The notes: generated by a model not told the origin, from the sequence alone. Shown: positions 33,253-42,708, counted from the first letter of the stretch. The stretch: DNA of 64,000 bases from G963666535 sp963666535 (GCA_963666535.1 OY762913.1:2790001-2854000), one strand, 5' to 3'. Numbers and translations are program-made.

Positions 33253-34464
33253 TTACAGTGTTTTCTCCAGCACGGTCCGAATGGCCGCAATAAAGGCATG
33301 ACTGGACACGGCGTTGGCTGGCTGCCCGCCCTCCCACAATCCGGCCAGATCCTTCGTCATGGTGCCGCCCTCAATGGTTGCGATGGCCGCGTCTTCCAGC
33401 TTCCGCGCAAATTCACACAGCGCCTGATTGCCGTCCAGCTCCCCCCGCTTATTCAGGGCGCCCGTCCACGCAAACAGGGTCGCCATGGAATTGGTTGAGG
33501 TACCCTCACCCTTCAGGTGGCGGTAATAGTGCTTGGTAACGGTACCGTGCGCCGCCTCGAACTCATAATTACCATCGGGAGAAACCAGCACCGAGGTCAT
33601 CATAGCCAAGGACCCGAATGCGGTGGATACCATGTCGCTCATCACGTCGCCGTCGTAGTTCTTACACGCCCAGATAAAACCGCCCTTGGAGCGGATCACC
33701 CGCGCCACAGCGTCGTCAATCAGCGTGTAAAAATAGGTCAGCCCCAACTGCTGGAACGTTGCCTTGTATTCGGTTTCAAACACCTTCTGAAAAATGTCCT
33801 TAAAGGTGTGATCGTACTGCTTGGAGATGGTATCCTTGGAGGAAAACCACAAATCCTGCTTCACATCCACGGCATACTGAAAGCAGGATTGCGCGAAGGA
33901 GGTGATGGAATCATCCTTGTTATACTGTCCCTGCAAAACGCCCGCGGTCTTAAAGTCAAAAATGGTCTGACGGAAGGTCTCGCCATTTTCGCCCGTGAAC
34001 AGCAGTTCAGCCTTACCGGGTCCGGGCACACGGTACTCGGTTGCCTTGTACACATCTCCATAGGCATGACGGGCGATGGTAATCGGCGTTTCCCAGTTCT
34101 TCACTACGGGGGAAACGCCCTTTACCATAATGGGGGTGCGAAACACGGTCCCGTCCAGGATTGCACGGATGGTGCCGTTGGGAGATTTCCACATTTGGGA
34201 CAGCTTGTACTCCTCCATACGCTGTGCGTTGGGTGTGATGGTCGCGCATTTCACGCCCACGCCGTACTTTTTGATGGCATTGGCGCTGTCCACAGTGACC
34301 TGATCTCCGGTCTTTTCCCGGTTATTCAGGCCCAGATCGTAATACTCGGTTTTCAGGTCGATATAGGGGGTCAGCAGCTCGTCCTTAATATCCTGCCACA
34401 GGATGCGGGTCATCTCGTCGCCGTCCATTTCTACAATGGGGGTGGTCATTTGAATCTTGTTCAC
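33253..34464 (-). CDS. icd: NADP-dependent isocitrate dehydrogenase
   Basis: Oxidises isocitrate to 2-oxoglutarate with NADP in the oxidative branch of the citric acid cycle, probably for glutamate synthesis in an anaerobe. 403 residues of the eukaryote-like, 400-aa homodimeric class (IVEMDGDEMTRILWQDIKDEL, then TPNAQRMEEYKLSQMWKSPNGT, the substrate-binding block, and KNYDGDVMSD). Start GTG 34464 follows GGGAGGAA. Monocistronic. Confidence 0.94.
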   Translation of the reverse strand: MNKIQMTTPIVEMDGDEMTRILWQDIKDELLTPYIDLKTEYYDLGLNNREKTGDQVTVDSANAIKKYGVGVKCATITPNAQRMEEYKLSQMWKSPNGTIRAILDGTVFRTPIMVKGVSPVVKNWETPITIARHAYGDVYKATEYRVPGPGKAELLFTGENGETFRQTIFDFKTAGVLQGQYNKDDSITSFAQSCFQYAVDVKQDLWFSSKDTISKQYDHTFKDIFQKVFETEYKATFQQLGLTYFYTLIDDAVARVIRSKGGFIWACKNYDGDVMSDMVSTAFGSLAMMTSVLVSPDGNYEFEAAHGTVTKHYYRHLKGEGTSTNSMATLFAWTGALNKRGELDGNQALCEFARKLEDAAIATIEGGTMTKDLAGLWEGGQPANAVSSHAFIAAIRTVLEKTL

Positions 34465-34580
34465 TGGTTCTTCCTCCCGAAACTCTATTAGTTGAATTAT
34501 AGTGCCTCGCGCCTCAAATGACAAGTATGATTGCTTTATTTCCCGCAAATCCTATCCTGTGCGCATCCCTTCCCTAGTAA

Positions 34581-34601
34581 TGATAATAATAATTATTTTC
34601 A
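34581..34601. promoter_or_regulatory. Fur/Per-type box upstream of perR-like gene
   Basis: TGATAATAATAATTATTTTCA, an imperfect palindrome matching the Fur/PerR consensus (GATAAT...ATTATC type), just before the -35 box. A second half-site, GTGATAATCATTCC (34649-34662), lies after the -10 box. Together they suggest autoregulation. Confidence 0.7.
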
Positions 34602-34609
34602 TTTTTCTC

Positions 34610-34638
34610 TTTACAAGTGTCCCTCCGTGTGCTATAGT
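34610..34638 (+). promoter_or_regulatory. perR-rubrerythrin promoter
   Basis: TTTACA (34610-34615), 17-base spacer, TATAGT (34633-34638), between the two Per-like boxes. Confidence 0.75.
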
Positions 34639-34677
34639 AAGTTTGTAAGTGATAATCATTCCTATTTGAGGTGTCTT

Positions 34678-35088
34678 ATGATACGAACTGCACGATACAG
34701 TAAAAAGCGGGAAGCAATCCTGACAGCCCTTTGTTCTACGACTACGCATCCAACGGCTGAATGGGTGTATCAAACGCTGAAGCCCACACAGCCGGACCTA
34801 AGCCTTGCTACGGTCTACCGCAACCTGAACCTTTTTCGGGAACAGGGGATGATCCAGAGCGTGGGCGTTGTCAATGGCCGGGAGCGTTTTGACGGCAATG
34901 CCGCACCCCACTGCCATTTCATCTGCCAAACGTGCGGTGCCGTGCTCGATCTGCCGGAGTTTCCCATGAAGAAGGAACTGGATCAAGTGGTAAACGAGCA
35001 GTATGGCCTCAGGGTAGATCATCACGAGCTGGTCTTCCACGGTGTATGCAGTCAGTGCTGTGCCGCCGAAGCCGAAGCTCAAAATTAA
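34678..35088 (+). CDS. Fur-family regulator, PerR-like
   Basis: 136 residues: an N-terminal winged helix (SKKREAILTALCSTTTHPTAEWVYQTLK, SLATVYRNLNLF) and a C-terminal metal and dimer domain with HCHFICQTCG and a CSQCC zinc site. The regulatory-site residues H and D are present (DHHELVFHG). Peroxide sensing is inferred from its partner, a reverse rubrerythrin 19 bases downstream, and from Per-like boxes at the promoter. ATG 34678 follows TTGAGGTG. It could alternatively be Fur or Zur. Confidence 0.85.
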   Translation: MIRTARYSKKREAILTALCSTTTHPTAEWVYQTLKPTQPDLSLATVYRNLNLFREQGMIQSVGVVNGRERFDGNAAPHCHFICQTCGAVLDLPEFPMKKELDQVVNEQYGLRVDHHELVFHGVCSQCCAAEAEAQN

Positions 35089-35107
35089 CTGGAAGGGGAA
35101 ATAATCA

Positions 35108-35650
35108 ATGAAAAAGTATGTATGTTCCATTTGTGGCTATGTCCACGAGGGGGATGAGCCCCCCGAGTTCTGCCCAGTGTGCAAGGCCCCCCGCGATAAA
35201 TTTATAGAACAAGCCGGAGAAAAGACTTGGGCGGCCGAGCACGTGGTCGGCGTGGCTAAGGGCGTTTCCGAGGATATCCTCGCTGATCTGCGCATGAACT
35301 TCGAGGGGGAATGCTCCGAAGTCGGCATGTATCTGGCCATGGCGCGGGTCGCCCACCGTGAGGGCTATCCCGAGATCGGCATGTACTATGAAAAGGCCGC
35401 TTATGAAGAGGCCGAGCACGCTGCAAAGTTCGCCGAGCTTTTGGGAGAAGTCATCACCGATTCCACGAAAAAAAATCTGGAATTGCGGGTGGAGGCTGAA
35501 AACGGCGCCACCGCCGGAAAGACCGACCTTGCCAAGCGCGCCAAAGCCGCCAATCTGGATGCCATTCACGACACCGTGCACGAAATGGCCCGGGACGAGG
35601 CCCGACACGGCAAGGCATTCGAAGGCCTGCTCAAGCGCTACTTCGGCTAA
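35108..35650 (+). CDS. Reverse rubrerythrin (NADH peroxidase)
   Basis: 180 residues. The N-terminal rubredoxin domain has two CxxC iron ligands (CSICG, CPVCK) and is followed by a four-helix ferritin-like diiron domain with E...ExxH motifs (GECSEVGMYL, EEAEHAAKFAE, ARDEARHGKAFEG). This domain order defines reverse rubrerythrin, the main hydrogen peroxide and oxygen reductase of Clostridia. Co-transcribed with the PerR-like gene. Confidence 0.95.
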   Translation: MKKYVCSICGYVHEGDEPPEFCPVCKAPRDKFIEQAGEKTWAAEHVVGVAKGVSEDILADLRMNFEGECSEVGMYLAMARVAHREGYPEIGMYYEKAAYEEAEHAAKFAELLGEVITDSTKKNLELRVEAENGATAGKTDLAKRAKAANLDAIHDTVHEMARDEARHGKAFEGLLKRYFG

Positions 35651-35962
35651 CCCAACCACCCTGATACATCAGCCTTTTTCAAGAGGGAGCAGAGAAATCT
35701 GCTTCCTCTTTTTTGTGCCCTCCGCCGCGCTGCCTTGTACTTTTCCTGTACCTTTTTCTATGATCATGTCGTTTTTTGTTGAAGTTGAGATGCCGTGGAG
35801 CATATTAAGCAAAGTTCGTATGAGTACCATTGGGGCTTGTCACACATTATGGAACGGATAGAATATAAGCGTGATGGAAATACTGCAAGAATACACGTAA
35901 ATTTTATCAAGTCGTATCGTGTTTTATGAAATATGTAAGAGTTATTAAGGAGGTGATGCCAA
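35651..35962. other. AT-rich gap before the yyaL-like gene
   Basis: 312 bases: the rubrerythrin terminator at 35681-35715, then sequence of clearly lower GC than the surroundings running into the first 200 bases of the yyaL-like gene. No gene supported; a promoter for the yyaL-like gene is expected here. Confidence 0.55.
35681..35715 (+). terminator. Terminator after reverse rubrerythrin
   Basis: AAGAGGGAGCAGA / TCTGCTTCCTCTT with GAAA loop and a T6 run. Confidence 0.92.
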
Positions 35963-37858
35963 ATGAAAACTAACAGAGCAGCCAATAGACTTATTTCTGA
36001 AAAGTCCCCATACCTGCTTCAACATGCCTATAATCCTGTAGACTGGTATCCGTGGTGTCAGGAAGCCTTTGATAAGGCGAGATTGGAAGATAAGCCAATC
36101 TTCTTGTCTATTGGCTATTCGTAGTTGAGTTAACCGACTTGTCATTGGTGCCATGTTATGGCTCATGAAAGCTTTGAAAATGAACATGTGGCCGAACAAT
36201 TGAACCGTGATTTTATCTCCATTAAAGTTGACAAGGAGGAGCGCCCGGACATTGACGGGGTTTATATGCGTTTCTGTCAGGCGATGACGGGAAGCGGCGG
36301 CTGGCCCACAAGTCTTTTTATGACGGCGGACGGAAAGGCTTTTTTCGCCGGAACCTATTTCCCGACGGAGTCCTTTTTAAATTTGCTTGCATCCGTCGCG
36401 ACCGCATGGAAGCAGAACCGGGTTTCGCTGCTCAAAAGCAGTGATCAGATTACGGCGGCCATTCATCATTCCGGCAAAGCCGCATCCGGCCGGGAAAGCG
36501 CGCCAGTGGCGGCGGCGACAGAGCAGTTCCGAACCAGCTATGACCCGGAATACGGCGGTTTTGGCGCAGCGCCAAAGTTCCCCTCGCCCCACAACCTGAT
36601 GTTTTTGTTGTATACCTCACCGGACATGGCGGAAAAGACGCTGCTGCAAATGTACTTGGGCGGCATTTTTGACCACATCGGCGGCGGATTCTCCCGCTAC
36701 TCCACCGATCCGTACTGGCTTGCCCCCCACTTTGAGAAAATGCTCTATGACAACGCGCTGCTTGCCATGGCGTATCTGCTGGCTCATGAGATGACAGGAA
36801 AAGTGCTGTACCGAACCGTGGCTGAACGGGTGTTTTCCTACCTTGAGCGGGATATGCGAGATCGGGATGGCGGCTTTTTCTCCGCGCAGGATGCAGACTC
36901 GGACGGTGTGGAGGGGAAATTCTATCTGTTTCGTCCGGACGAGCTTGCGTCCATTTTGGGTCCAGAGGATGGGGCGCGATTCTGCCGGCATTTCGGCATC
37001 ACCCCCCAGGGGAATTTCGAGGGGAAAAGCATCCCCAATCTGCTGGGCGCACCCCAGCCCGACCTACGCGTCGAGGCGCTTTTGCCCAAGGTATACGAGT
37101 ACCGAAAAGGCAGAACGGCACTTCACACCGACACAAAGCTTCTCACCGGTTGGAATGCGCTGACGGGGGCGGCCTATGCCATGGCCTTTCGACTATTAAA
37201 GCAGGAGGCATATGGAAAAACCGCTCGGGAAACCCTTGGGTTCATGGAACGCGAGCTCACAAACGGTGACACGGTATTTGTGGGCAGCAGCGGCAAACAA
37301 TGCTCCGGGCCGGGCTTTTTGGACGACTATGCCTTTTATATTTTTGCGTTAATCCAAATGCATCAGGCCACGCTGGAAGATTCGTATCTGATGCGCGCGG
37401 TGGAGCTTGCTGAAAAAACTATCTCCTCGTTTTGGGATCAAGAAAACGGCGGCTTTTTCTTTTCCGGTGCGGAGAACGAGACGCTGATCGCCCGGCCCAA
37501 GGAGAACTGGGACGGGGCCATCCCATCGGGCAACTCGGTGATGGCCTATAATCTTTCCCGGCTGTCGCTGCTCACCGACAGCGGGCAGTTTGAGGCGTGG
37601 GCAGAACAGCAGCGCCGCTTTATGAACGGCGAAGCCGCCGCCTACCCCTCCGGTTACGGTTTTTATCTATACGCCTCGCTTCCGGTCAAGAGCGTGACTT
37701 GCGTACTGGGAAACCCATCGGATTTGAACGACATCAAAATTAAGTCCAACTGGGCATTCCGCTTGGTCGACAGCGAGCACTACCCTTTGGTGAACGGCAA
37801 AACGACGTTTTATATCTGCGAGAACGGGGCCTGCCTGCCACCGTCAAACACTCTGTAG
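35963..37858 (+). pseudogene. YyaL/SPATS20-like thioredoxin-domain protein, interrupted
   Basis: Starts perfectly (AGGAGGTGATG, ATG 35963) with the family N-terminus (NRLISEKSPYLLQHAYNPVDW). At SIGYS the family continues with TCHWCHVM, but 15 extra bases (36122-36136) bring in-frame TAG and TAA; after them the frame resumes as TCHWCHVMAHESFENEHVAEQ. Removing the insertion gives about 626 residues, close to full length, including the six-hairpin glycosidase-like domain. The first 200 bases are AT-rich and the rest GC-rich, suggesting recombination inside the gene. A truncated protein from ATG 36158 would lack the CxxC and has no good ribosome-binding site. Confidence 0.85.
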
Positions 37859-37862
37859 CGTG

Positions 37863-38681
37863 CTATCTTCCGGCACACTCAAAGCCGACGTTCTGGCTGC
37901 TCAAATCGAATAGAAGCCGGTCCTTTTCAAAAAAGCGGAATCGCGCCGCCGCCGTGTTGCTCTCCCGCACCATCCTCGTCATATTCCCCACCGCAGGGGC
38001 TTTGAGCAAATGTCCGCCCCTGTTCCGGATGTCAATCTGCAGTCGATGTGCTCCCTGAGAAAGCAGAATTTTGTTCTCATCCGCCTGCAAAATTTTCACG
38101 CCAAGATAGGTGGCAAGGCGGTATTCCCGCCCACCGTAAACGATGGCGCAAATACAGCCCGTAAACGCAAGTCCCGCCAGCGGGATGTGGGCAACCGAGA
38201 CCATGACGCTGCAGTCGCCGGAAAAGTCGTTGCATTGCAGCCAGACATAGCTTTTGGGGAACGATCCGCCGCTGTCCTTCTCGATATAGCCCCGTCCTCC
38301 GTCAAAGGCGACCTCGTTTCCTTCCACGCGCAGCGACCCGTACAAGTCATGCCCCATGCTAATCACGCCGTGCCGGCAATCCATGGGGAAAAACCGAAAC
38401 GGCCCCATAATGTCGTAACGCAGCGGGGTCAGCGGACCATAGCGGAGCGTGCCGCTGATCCCTGGCAGATCTATCGTTACGCCGCTTGTCCCGAAGGTAC
38501 AGCCCCCGGCACTGATTTCATCCCCTTTGTTCTCTATGTGGGGAACCTCAAAATAGCGGGAGCGCTCGTTGGTGATGACCTGAACGAACGCCCCGCCATT
38601 TGCACGTCCCGGAATGAACGCAATGCTTTCTTGATTGTGCTGGTGCTTAAAGTACCAGCCCTCAAACCGATTATTCCACAT
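37863..38681 (-). CDS. Tocopherol cyclase-like lipocalin-fold protein
   Basis: 272 residues resembling the tocopherol cyclase (CrtW-like beta-barrel) family of bacteria: begins FEGWYFKHQ, then SRYFEVPH, GPLTPLRYDIMGPFRFFPM, MGHDLYGSL and GRGYIEKDSGGSFPKSYVWLQC. Catalysis on tocopherol precursors is unlikely in an anaerobe; the real substrate is unknown. ATG 38681 overlaps the upstream oxidoreductase gene by 11 bases, so the two are translationally coupled. Confidence 0.8.
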   Translation of the reverse strand: MWNNRFEGWYFKHQHNQESIAFIPGRANGGAFVQVITNERSRYFEVPHIENKGDEISAGGCTFGTSGVTIDLPGISGTLRYGPLTPLRYDIMGPFRFFPMDCRHGVISMGHDLYGSLRVEGNEVAFDGGRGYIEKDSGGSFPKSYVWLQCNDFSGDCSVMVSVAHIPLAGLAFTGCICAIVYGGREYRLATYLGVKILQADENKILLSQGAHRLQIDIRNRGGHLLKAPAVGNMTRMVRESNTAAARFRFFEKDRLLFDLSSQNVGFECAGR

Positions 38682-39972
38682 GGCTGTCACGCTTTGCCGG
38701 ATTGTCGATGATCCTTCCGTGCTCGTCAAAGCGGGACCCGTGGCAGGGGCAGTCCCAGCTGTGCTCCGCGCTGTTCCATTTCAGCGCGCAGCCCAGATGC
38801 GAGCAGCGTTTCGTTGTCGGCGACACAAAGTTTACAAAAGTCGATCCGAAATTCTTTAGAATCTGCTTGTGAAGCATGCTTCTGTCCGTCAAAAACACCG
38901 GGGCGAACTCATTTTCCCGCCCAACCATCTGATCCGCCAAAATGGACGCTGCGACCATGGATGAGGTCATACCCCACTCGTTGAAGCCCGTGGTAACGTA
39001 GATGTCTGGCCACGCCGGACTGTACCGCCCGACATACGGCACCCCGTCAAGGCTCATGCAGTCTTGTGTCGCCCAAACATACTTTTCTTTTGCGCCGGGA
39101 AAATACAGGTGCGCAAACTCACGCACGGCGTCGAACCCCCCGCCGTTCGTCCCCGTTCTGTGGTCTCCGCCACCAATGAGCAGCAGATCTTTATAAGTTC
39201 GGAAGTACATGCCGCCCTCGGCAGTGTCCACATAGGTTCCATCCAACTGTGGCGCGTGTTCCAGCGCCACCACAAAGGAGCGCATTTGGTAAAGCTTCAT
39301 GAAGTACAGTCCCCGGCTGTTGAGAAACGGAAAGTGGGTTGCCACGATGATTTTTTTTGCCCTTATCCTGGCTCCATCGGTATAAGCGGTCGTGCCCTCT
39401 ATTCGCCGCACAAAGGTATTTTCGAAAATGTTTAACCCAGTCGCGGCACCGCCCAGGAATTTCAGGGGATGAAACTGCGCCATATTGGGGTAGCGCACAG
39501 CCCCCGCGACCTTGAAGGGAAGCTGCGTCTGAGTCGAAAATTCCGCCGCAAAGCCAAGTCTGCGCACCATTTCCGTCTCTTTCTCCAGCATACGCTTATC
39601 CCGGATGGAGTACATCACCGAAGGCTTGTCCTCAAACTCGCAGGGTATCTTTTCTGACCGTGTTCTAAACTGCTCCACGGCCCAAAGATTGGCATGAAGG
39701 TATTGTTTGGCTTTGTCTACGCCATACTGTGATACAAGGTCTGTGTAGAGCGTGTCGTGCTGCGCCGTCAGCACCGCGGTGGTGCCTTTGGTAATGCCGC
39801 TGCCTATGGTTTTCGCTTCCACAAGGATACATTCAACGCCGTGCTCTTTTAACAGCAGCGCGCAGAGGATCCCCGCCATACCGCCGCCGATGACAAGCAC
39901 GTCGGTGGATACATCTCCCGCAAGTTCCGGAAAATGCGGCAGCGTAATCTCTTCCGTCCACAAATAGTCCAT
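38671..39972 (-). CDS. FAD-dependent oxidoreductase with C-terminal Rieske domain
   Basis: 433 residues. A DAO-type FAD fold (VLVIGGGMAGILCALLLKEHG near residue 25, C-terminal FAD contact VTTGFNEWGMTSSM) is followed by a Rieske [2Fe-2S] domain (about 390-433) with complete ligands CSHLGC and CPCHGS. Proteins of this architecture (YhfW-like) are soluble oxidoreductases of unknown substrate. It shares an 11-base overlap with the tocopherol-cyclase-like gene. GGGGG lies before ATG 39972. Confidence 0.9.
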   Translation of the reverse strand: MDYLWTEEITLPHFPELAGDVSTDVLVIGGGMAGILCALLLKEHGVECILVEAKTIGSGITKGTTAVLTAQHDTLYTDLVSQYGVDKAKQYLHANLWAVEQFRTRSEKIPCEFEDKPSVMYSIRDKRMLEKETEMVRRLGFAAEFSTQTQLPFKVAGAVRYPNMAQFHPLKFLGGAATGLNIFENTFVRRIEGTTAYTDGARIRAKKIIVATHFPFLNSRGLYFMKLYQMRSFVVALEHAPQLDGTYVDTAEGGMYFRTYKDLLLIGGGDHRTGTNGGGFDAVREFAHLYFPGAKEKYVWATQDCMSLDGVPYVGRYSPAWPDIYVTTGFNEWGMTSSMVAASILADQMVGRENEFAPVFLTDRSMLHKQILKNFGSTFVNFVSPTTKRCSHLGCALKWNSAEHSWDCPCHGSRFDEHGRIIDNPAKRDSHVE

Positions 39973-40067
39973 GAATTAACCCCCATATGATGATTGCGTC
40001 AAATGCGCCCGCTTATAGTATCTTCCATCCGCTGTATAAATATAACTGTGCTCGAGCCAGATAACAG

Positions 40068-40113
40068 AAAAGCGCCCTTGCCGCATTGAAAAATGAGGCA
40101 AGGCCGCTTTCTG
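40068..40113 (-). terminator. Terminator of sigma/anti-sigma operon
   Basis: On the minus strand an inverted repeat AGAAAGCGGCCTTGCC / GGCAAGGGCGCTTTTCT just past the anti-sigma-like gene. Confidence 0.75.
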
Positions 40114-40163
40114 TTCCTAATTTTTATAAAAACGGGGCGGGTACGGGCATCAGCTGGGGGCCG

Positions 40164-41066
40164 TCAATTCAGCGCTGAAAAATCGAAGGAGTCGGCGAAC
40201 GCCTCTAAATTTTCCGCTGTAATAGCGCCCGATTCGCTCTCCGTTCCTTCCAGTACATTGATGGATACAAAAGAGCGCTCCAGGTCTGCTATTACCAGGG
40301 CTTTATCCGGGCCGAGGGACAGCAGCACCGTCACGCCGCTGGTGGTGGTATAATCCCACGTGTTGTAGGCATCCGCTGTCCCGATATTGAGAGGAACATC
40401 GGTAAAACTGCCCTTTACACATCTCATGAACTGGTAGTCAATGTTCAGGCCGCCCTCCAGGCTCGCGCTACCGTCAAAGTGGAAGGTTCCGTCCTCGTAC
40501 ATATACGTGCTGTACGGCGTATTTGTCTCTCCCAGAAAATCGCTCGTACCCAAATAGGCGAACAAATCCTCCCTCGTGGCAACATCAGTAATCCCCCGGT
40601 GCAAGCTGAGATGATACTTTGCTGTAATCTCATCCAATTTGTCGGCCATCTCCTGGCTATACACCAGATACAGGCTGTATTTTTCATCCAGTCCGGTGGG
40701 CCCGTTTCCAATTTGATTCAAGATGGTGCCGTCCTGATCATAGCTGTCCGTAAATGCCATCCATTCGGCAAGCGCCTTGTATTCGTTGCTGTCGGAAAAG
40801 CCCTGCAGCGAAATCATTTCCATGCTTTGGGCTTCCTCGGAAACCTCAGGGGGATCTTGATCTAACAAAAGATCTCTTAGTCCCCACAGATTGGTTGCAA
40901 ATGCTGTTACCGAACAGGTGAAAATGAGACACACCGCCACCGCTAGGCCTACCACGCGTTTTTTTATTCTATGTATTGGCTTCATCGTTTGAACATCCTC
41001 CATTTTAATTCTTACGTCAGTATGGACTTGTGAGAATACAGCTTGATACAGGTCGTGATTATTCAT
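40164..41066 (-). CDS. Anti-sigma-like single-pass membrane protein
   Basis: 300 residues. A short cytosolic N-terminus (1-33) may bind the sigma factor, a TM helix spans 36-57 (VVGLAVAVCLIFTCSVTAFA), and an exported domain of about 240 residues follows. The gene overlaps the end of an ECF sigma gene by 8 bases, the usual place for its anti-sigma factor. No zinc anti-sigma (HxxxCxxC) motif is present. The DUF4179-like layout is similar but not certain. Confidence 0.72.
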   Translation of the reverse strand: MNNHDLYQAVFSQVHTDVRIKMEDVQTMKPIHRIKKRVVGLAVAVCLIFTCSVTAFATNLWGLRDLLLDQDPPEVSEEAQSMEMISLQGFSDSNEYKALAEWMAFTDSYDQDGTILNQIGNGPTGLDEKYSLYLVYSQEMADKLDEITAKYHLSLHRGITDVATREDLFAYLGTSDFLGETNTPYSTYMYEDGTFHFDGSASLEGGLNIDYQFMRCVKGSFTDVPLNIGTADAYNTWDYTTTSGVTVLLSLGPDKALVIADLERSFVSINVLEGTESESGAITAENLEAFADSFDFSALN

Positions 41067-41541
41067 CTTTCCAAACCTCCGTTAATTTTTGCTTTAGGTT
41101 CTTTCTTGCCCGAGATAATCTGGTGGTCACCGCCGACTCGTTCAGCCTCAGTATGCCGGAAATTTCTTTGACCGAAAGTTCTTCGTAATAGAACAGATAC
41201 ACAACCGTGCGGTATTTTTCCGGCAGGCTCATTACGGCGCAAAATAAATCGCTTTGCTCCGGCTGTTCAAACGCGATGGACGCGGACAGGTCTTCTAAGG
41301 CGACATGCTTCCGGTTCCAAGGGGTTCGCAGGGTGTTTTTGCAAGCATTGATTGTCACCCGAATCAGCCAGTTTCTGATATGCTCCTCGCTTTCAAATGG
41401 TTTTTTGCTTGTGTATAGTTTTATGAAAACATCCTGCACGGTATCCTCCGCGTCATATGGATTTCCAAAATAGTTGAGCGCGATGCGAAATACCGTATCC
41501 TTGTATTGGTCCGCCGCCACTAAAAAAATTGTCTGTTCCAC
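41059..41541 (-). CDS. ECF-type RNA polymerase sigma factor
   Basis: 160 residues. Region 2 (YKDTVFRIALNYFGNPYDAEDTVQDVFIKLY) and region 4 (LPEKYRTVVYLFYYEELSVKEISGILRLNESAVTTRLSRARKNL) are both clear. GTG 41541 follows GAGGTGA at 4 bases and is preferred over TTG 41544, which is 1 base away. Upstream of, and overlapping, its probable membrane anti-sigma factor. Confidence 0.93.
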   Translation of the reverse strand: MEQTIFLVAADQYKDTVFRIALNYFGNPYDAEDTVQDVFIKLYTSKKPFESEEHIRNWLIRVTINACKNTLRTPWNRKHVALEDLSASIAFEQPEQSDLFCAVMSLPEKYRTVVYLFYYEELSVKEISGILRLNESAVTTRLSRARKNLKQKLTEVWKDE

Positions 41542-41636
41542 CAAATCACCTCGTACTGCTTGTCTGAAAGCTTTCGTCTATAATACACGCATTGAGCGCG
41601 TTTTGTCACACAACGCACATAAAAAGTTTTCCGGCT

Positions 41637-41861
41637 CTATTTATTCCGGTTGCTTTCCTTGATTTTTTCAGAGCTGCCGTCAGGTTCCATGGTAAACGAT
41701 CTATTTTCCAGTTCAAAACTAGGTCTATTTGCTAGGATAAGTGGGGTGTCCTCTGTATTCACATACAATTCTTCCGTTTTCAGCTGTGCCTCCTGTAAAA
41801 GAGCAATGGTTTTTGTAACTGAACGAAAAAGCTGGTAATACATTTCTTTGTACGGTTCCAT
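41637..41861 (-). CDS. Small hypothetical protein
   Basis: 74 residues, hydrophilic, no motif recognised (MEPYKEMYYQLFRSVTKTIALLQEAQLK). AAGGAGGAG precedes the ATG, the main support. Divergent from the XRE gene. AT-rich accessory zone. Confidence 0.55.
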   Translation of the reverse strand: MEPYKEMYYQLFRSVTKTIALLQEAQLKTEELYVNTEDTPLILANRPSFELENRSFTMEPDGSSEKIKESNRNK

Positions 41862-41923
41862 ACGATTCTCCTCCTTATTGTGATTTCGATTGGCCGTTTA
41901 TTCATGTTTACATTATATAATGC

Positions 41924-41974
41924 AATAGTCTATATGTAAAGATGAATTATGTTCTATTATCTGATTAGACTATT
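41924..41974. promoter_or_regulatory. Inverted repeat upstream of the XRE gene
   Basis: Perfect 9-bp arms AATAGTCTA (41924-41932) and TAGACTATT (41966-41974) separated by 33 bases, within the shared promoter region of the divergent small gene and XRE regulator. Candidate operator for the XRE protein. Confidence 0.55.
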
Positions 41975-41994
41975 AGATAATGGGAGGATGACGT

Positions 41995-42198
41995 ATGATT
42001 CGATTAAGAGTAGACAAAATTTTAGAACAAAAAGGCTGCACCAAATACTGGCTGTATAAGCAAATGGGAATGAGTTATCAGAACTTTAGCAAAATGATAA
42101 ACAATGAAACGAAATCGATAAAATACACAAATTTAGAAGCTTTATGCGCTATATTAATGTGCAGCCCAAGTGATCTGTTTGACTATAAGCCGGAGTAA
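41995..42198 (+). CDS. XRE-family regulator (short)
   Basis: 67 residues, a single helix-turn-helix (KYWLYKQMGMSYQNFSKMINNETKSIKYTNLEALCAIL) of the YozG type. GGGAGGATG in front of ATG 41995. A second XRE-like gene follows 27 bases on, suggesting a duplicated regulator pair. Confidence 0.85.
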   Translation: MIRLRVDKILEQKGCTKYWLYKQMGMSYQNFSKMINNETKSIKYTNLEALCAILMCSPSDLFDYKPE

Positions 42199-42225
42199 GC
42201 CCGTGCTGTATTTTTGGGTGATTTT

Positions 42226-42426
42226 GTGATCAATTATCGGCCCTTTTGTAAAACCTTATTTGAGAAAAACATGACAGAATATCAGTTGATTTTCAAATAT
42301 GGCTTTTCAGCAAATATATTGCACAGAATGAAGCATGGAAAAGCAATTACAATTAAAACGCTTGATACATTATGTTATATACTTGATTGCGAAGTATCGG
42401 ACGTGATTGAGTATAGAAAAGAGTGA
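42226..42426 (+). CDS. Second XRE-like regulator
   Basis: 66 residues with the same fold (MTEYQLIFKYGFSANILHRMKHGKAITIKTLDTLCYILDC). The start is GTG 42226, 4 bases after GGGTGA. The upstream neighbour is a paralogue of similar size, so the two may form a heterodimer or respond to different signals. Confidence 0.75.
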   Translation: MINYRPFCKTLFEKNMTEYQLIFKYGFSANILHRMKHGKAITIKTLDTLCYILDCEVSDVIEYRKE

Positions 42427-42555
42427 AAAAGTATGCTATGGCCCTCCACACGGAATCCAAAAATTTCTACTTTTTCATTGTATTATCCGCAGGCATCTGC
42501 ATATACTATCACTGGCAGCAACAGATTGTATTAATTTATGATTTTTGAAGCTGCC

Positions 42556-42590
42556 AAAAGACGCTCCTTTTATCTGGGGGCGTCTTTTTA
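42556..42590 (+). terminator. Terminator after tandem XRE genes
   Basis: AAAAGACGC / GCGTCTTTT arms followed by T5. Confidence 0.8.
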
Positions 42591-42708
42591 TATGGAATGC
42601 TGCCCGCGCAGGCGGAGGGAGGTATGCGAATTTTTACAAAAAAGTCCGTTCCGGCACGTTATCACTGGTTTCAGCCACATGACATAGGCTGGGTATGAGG
42701 TGATACTT

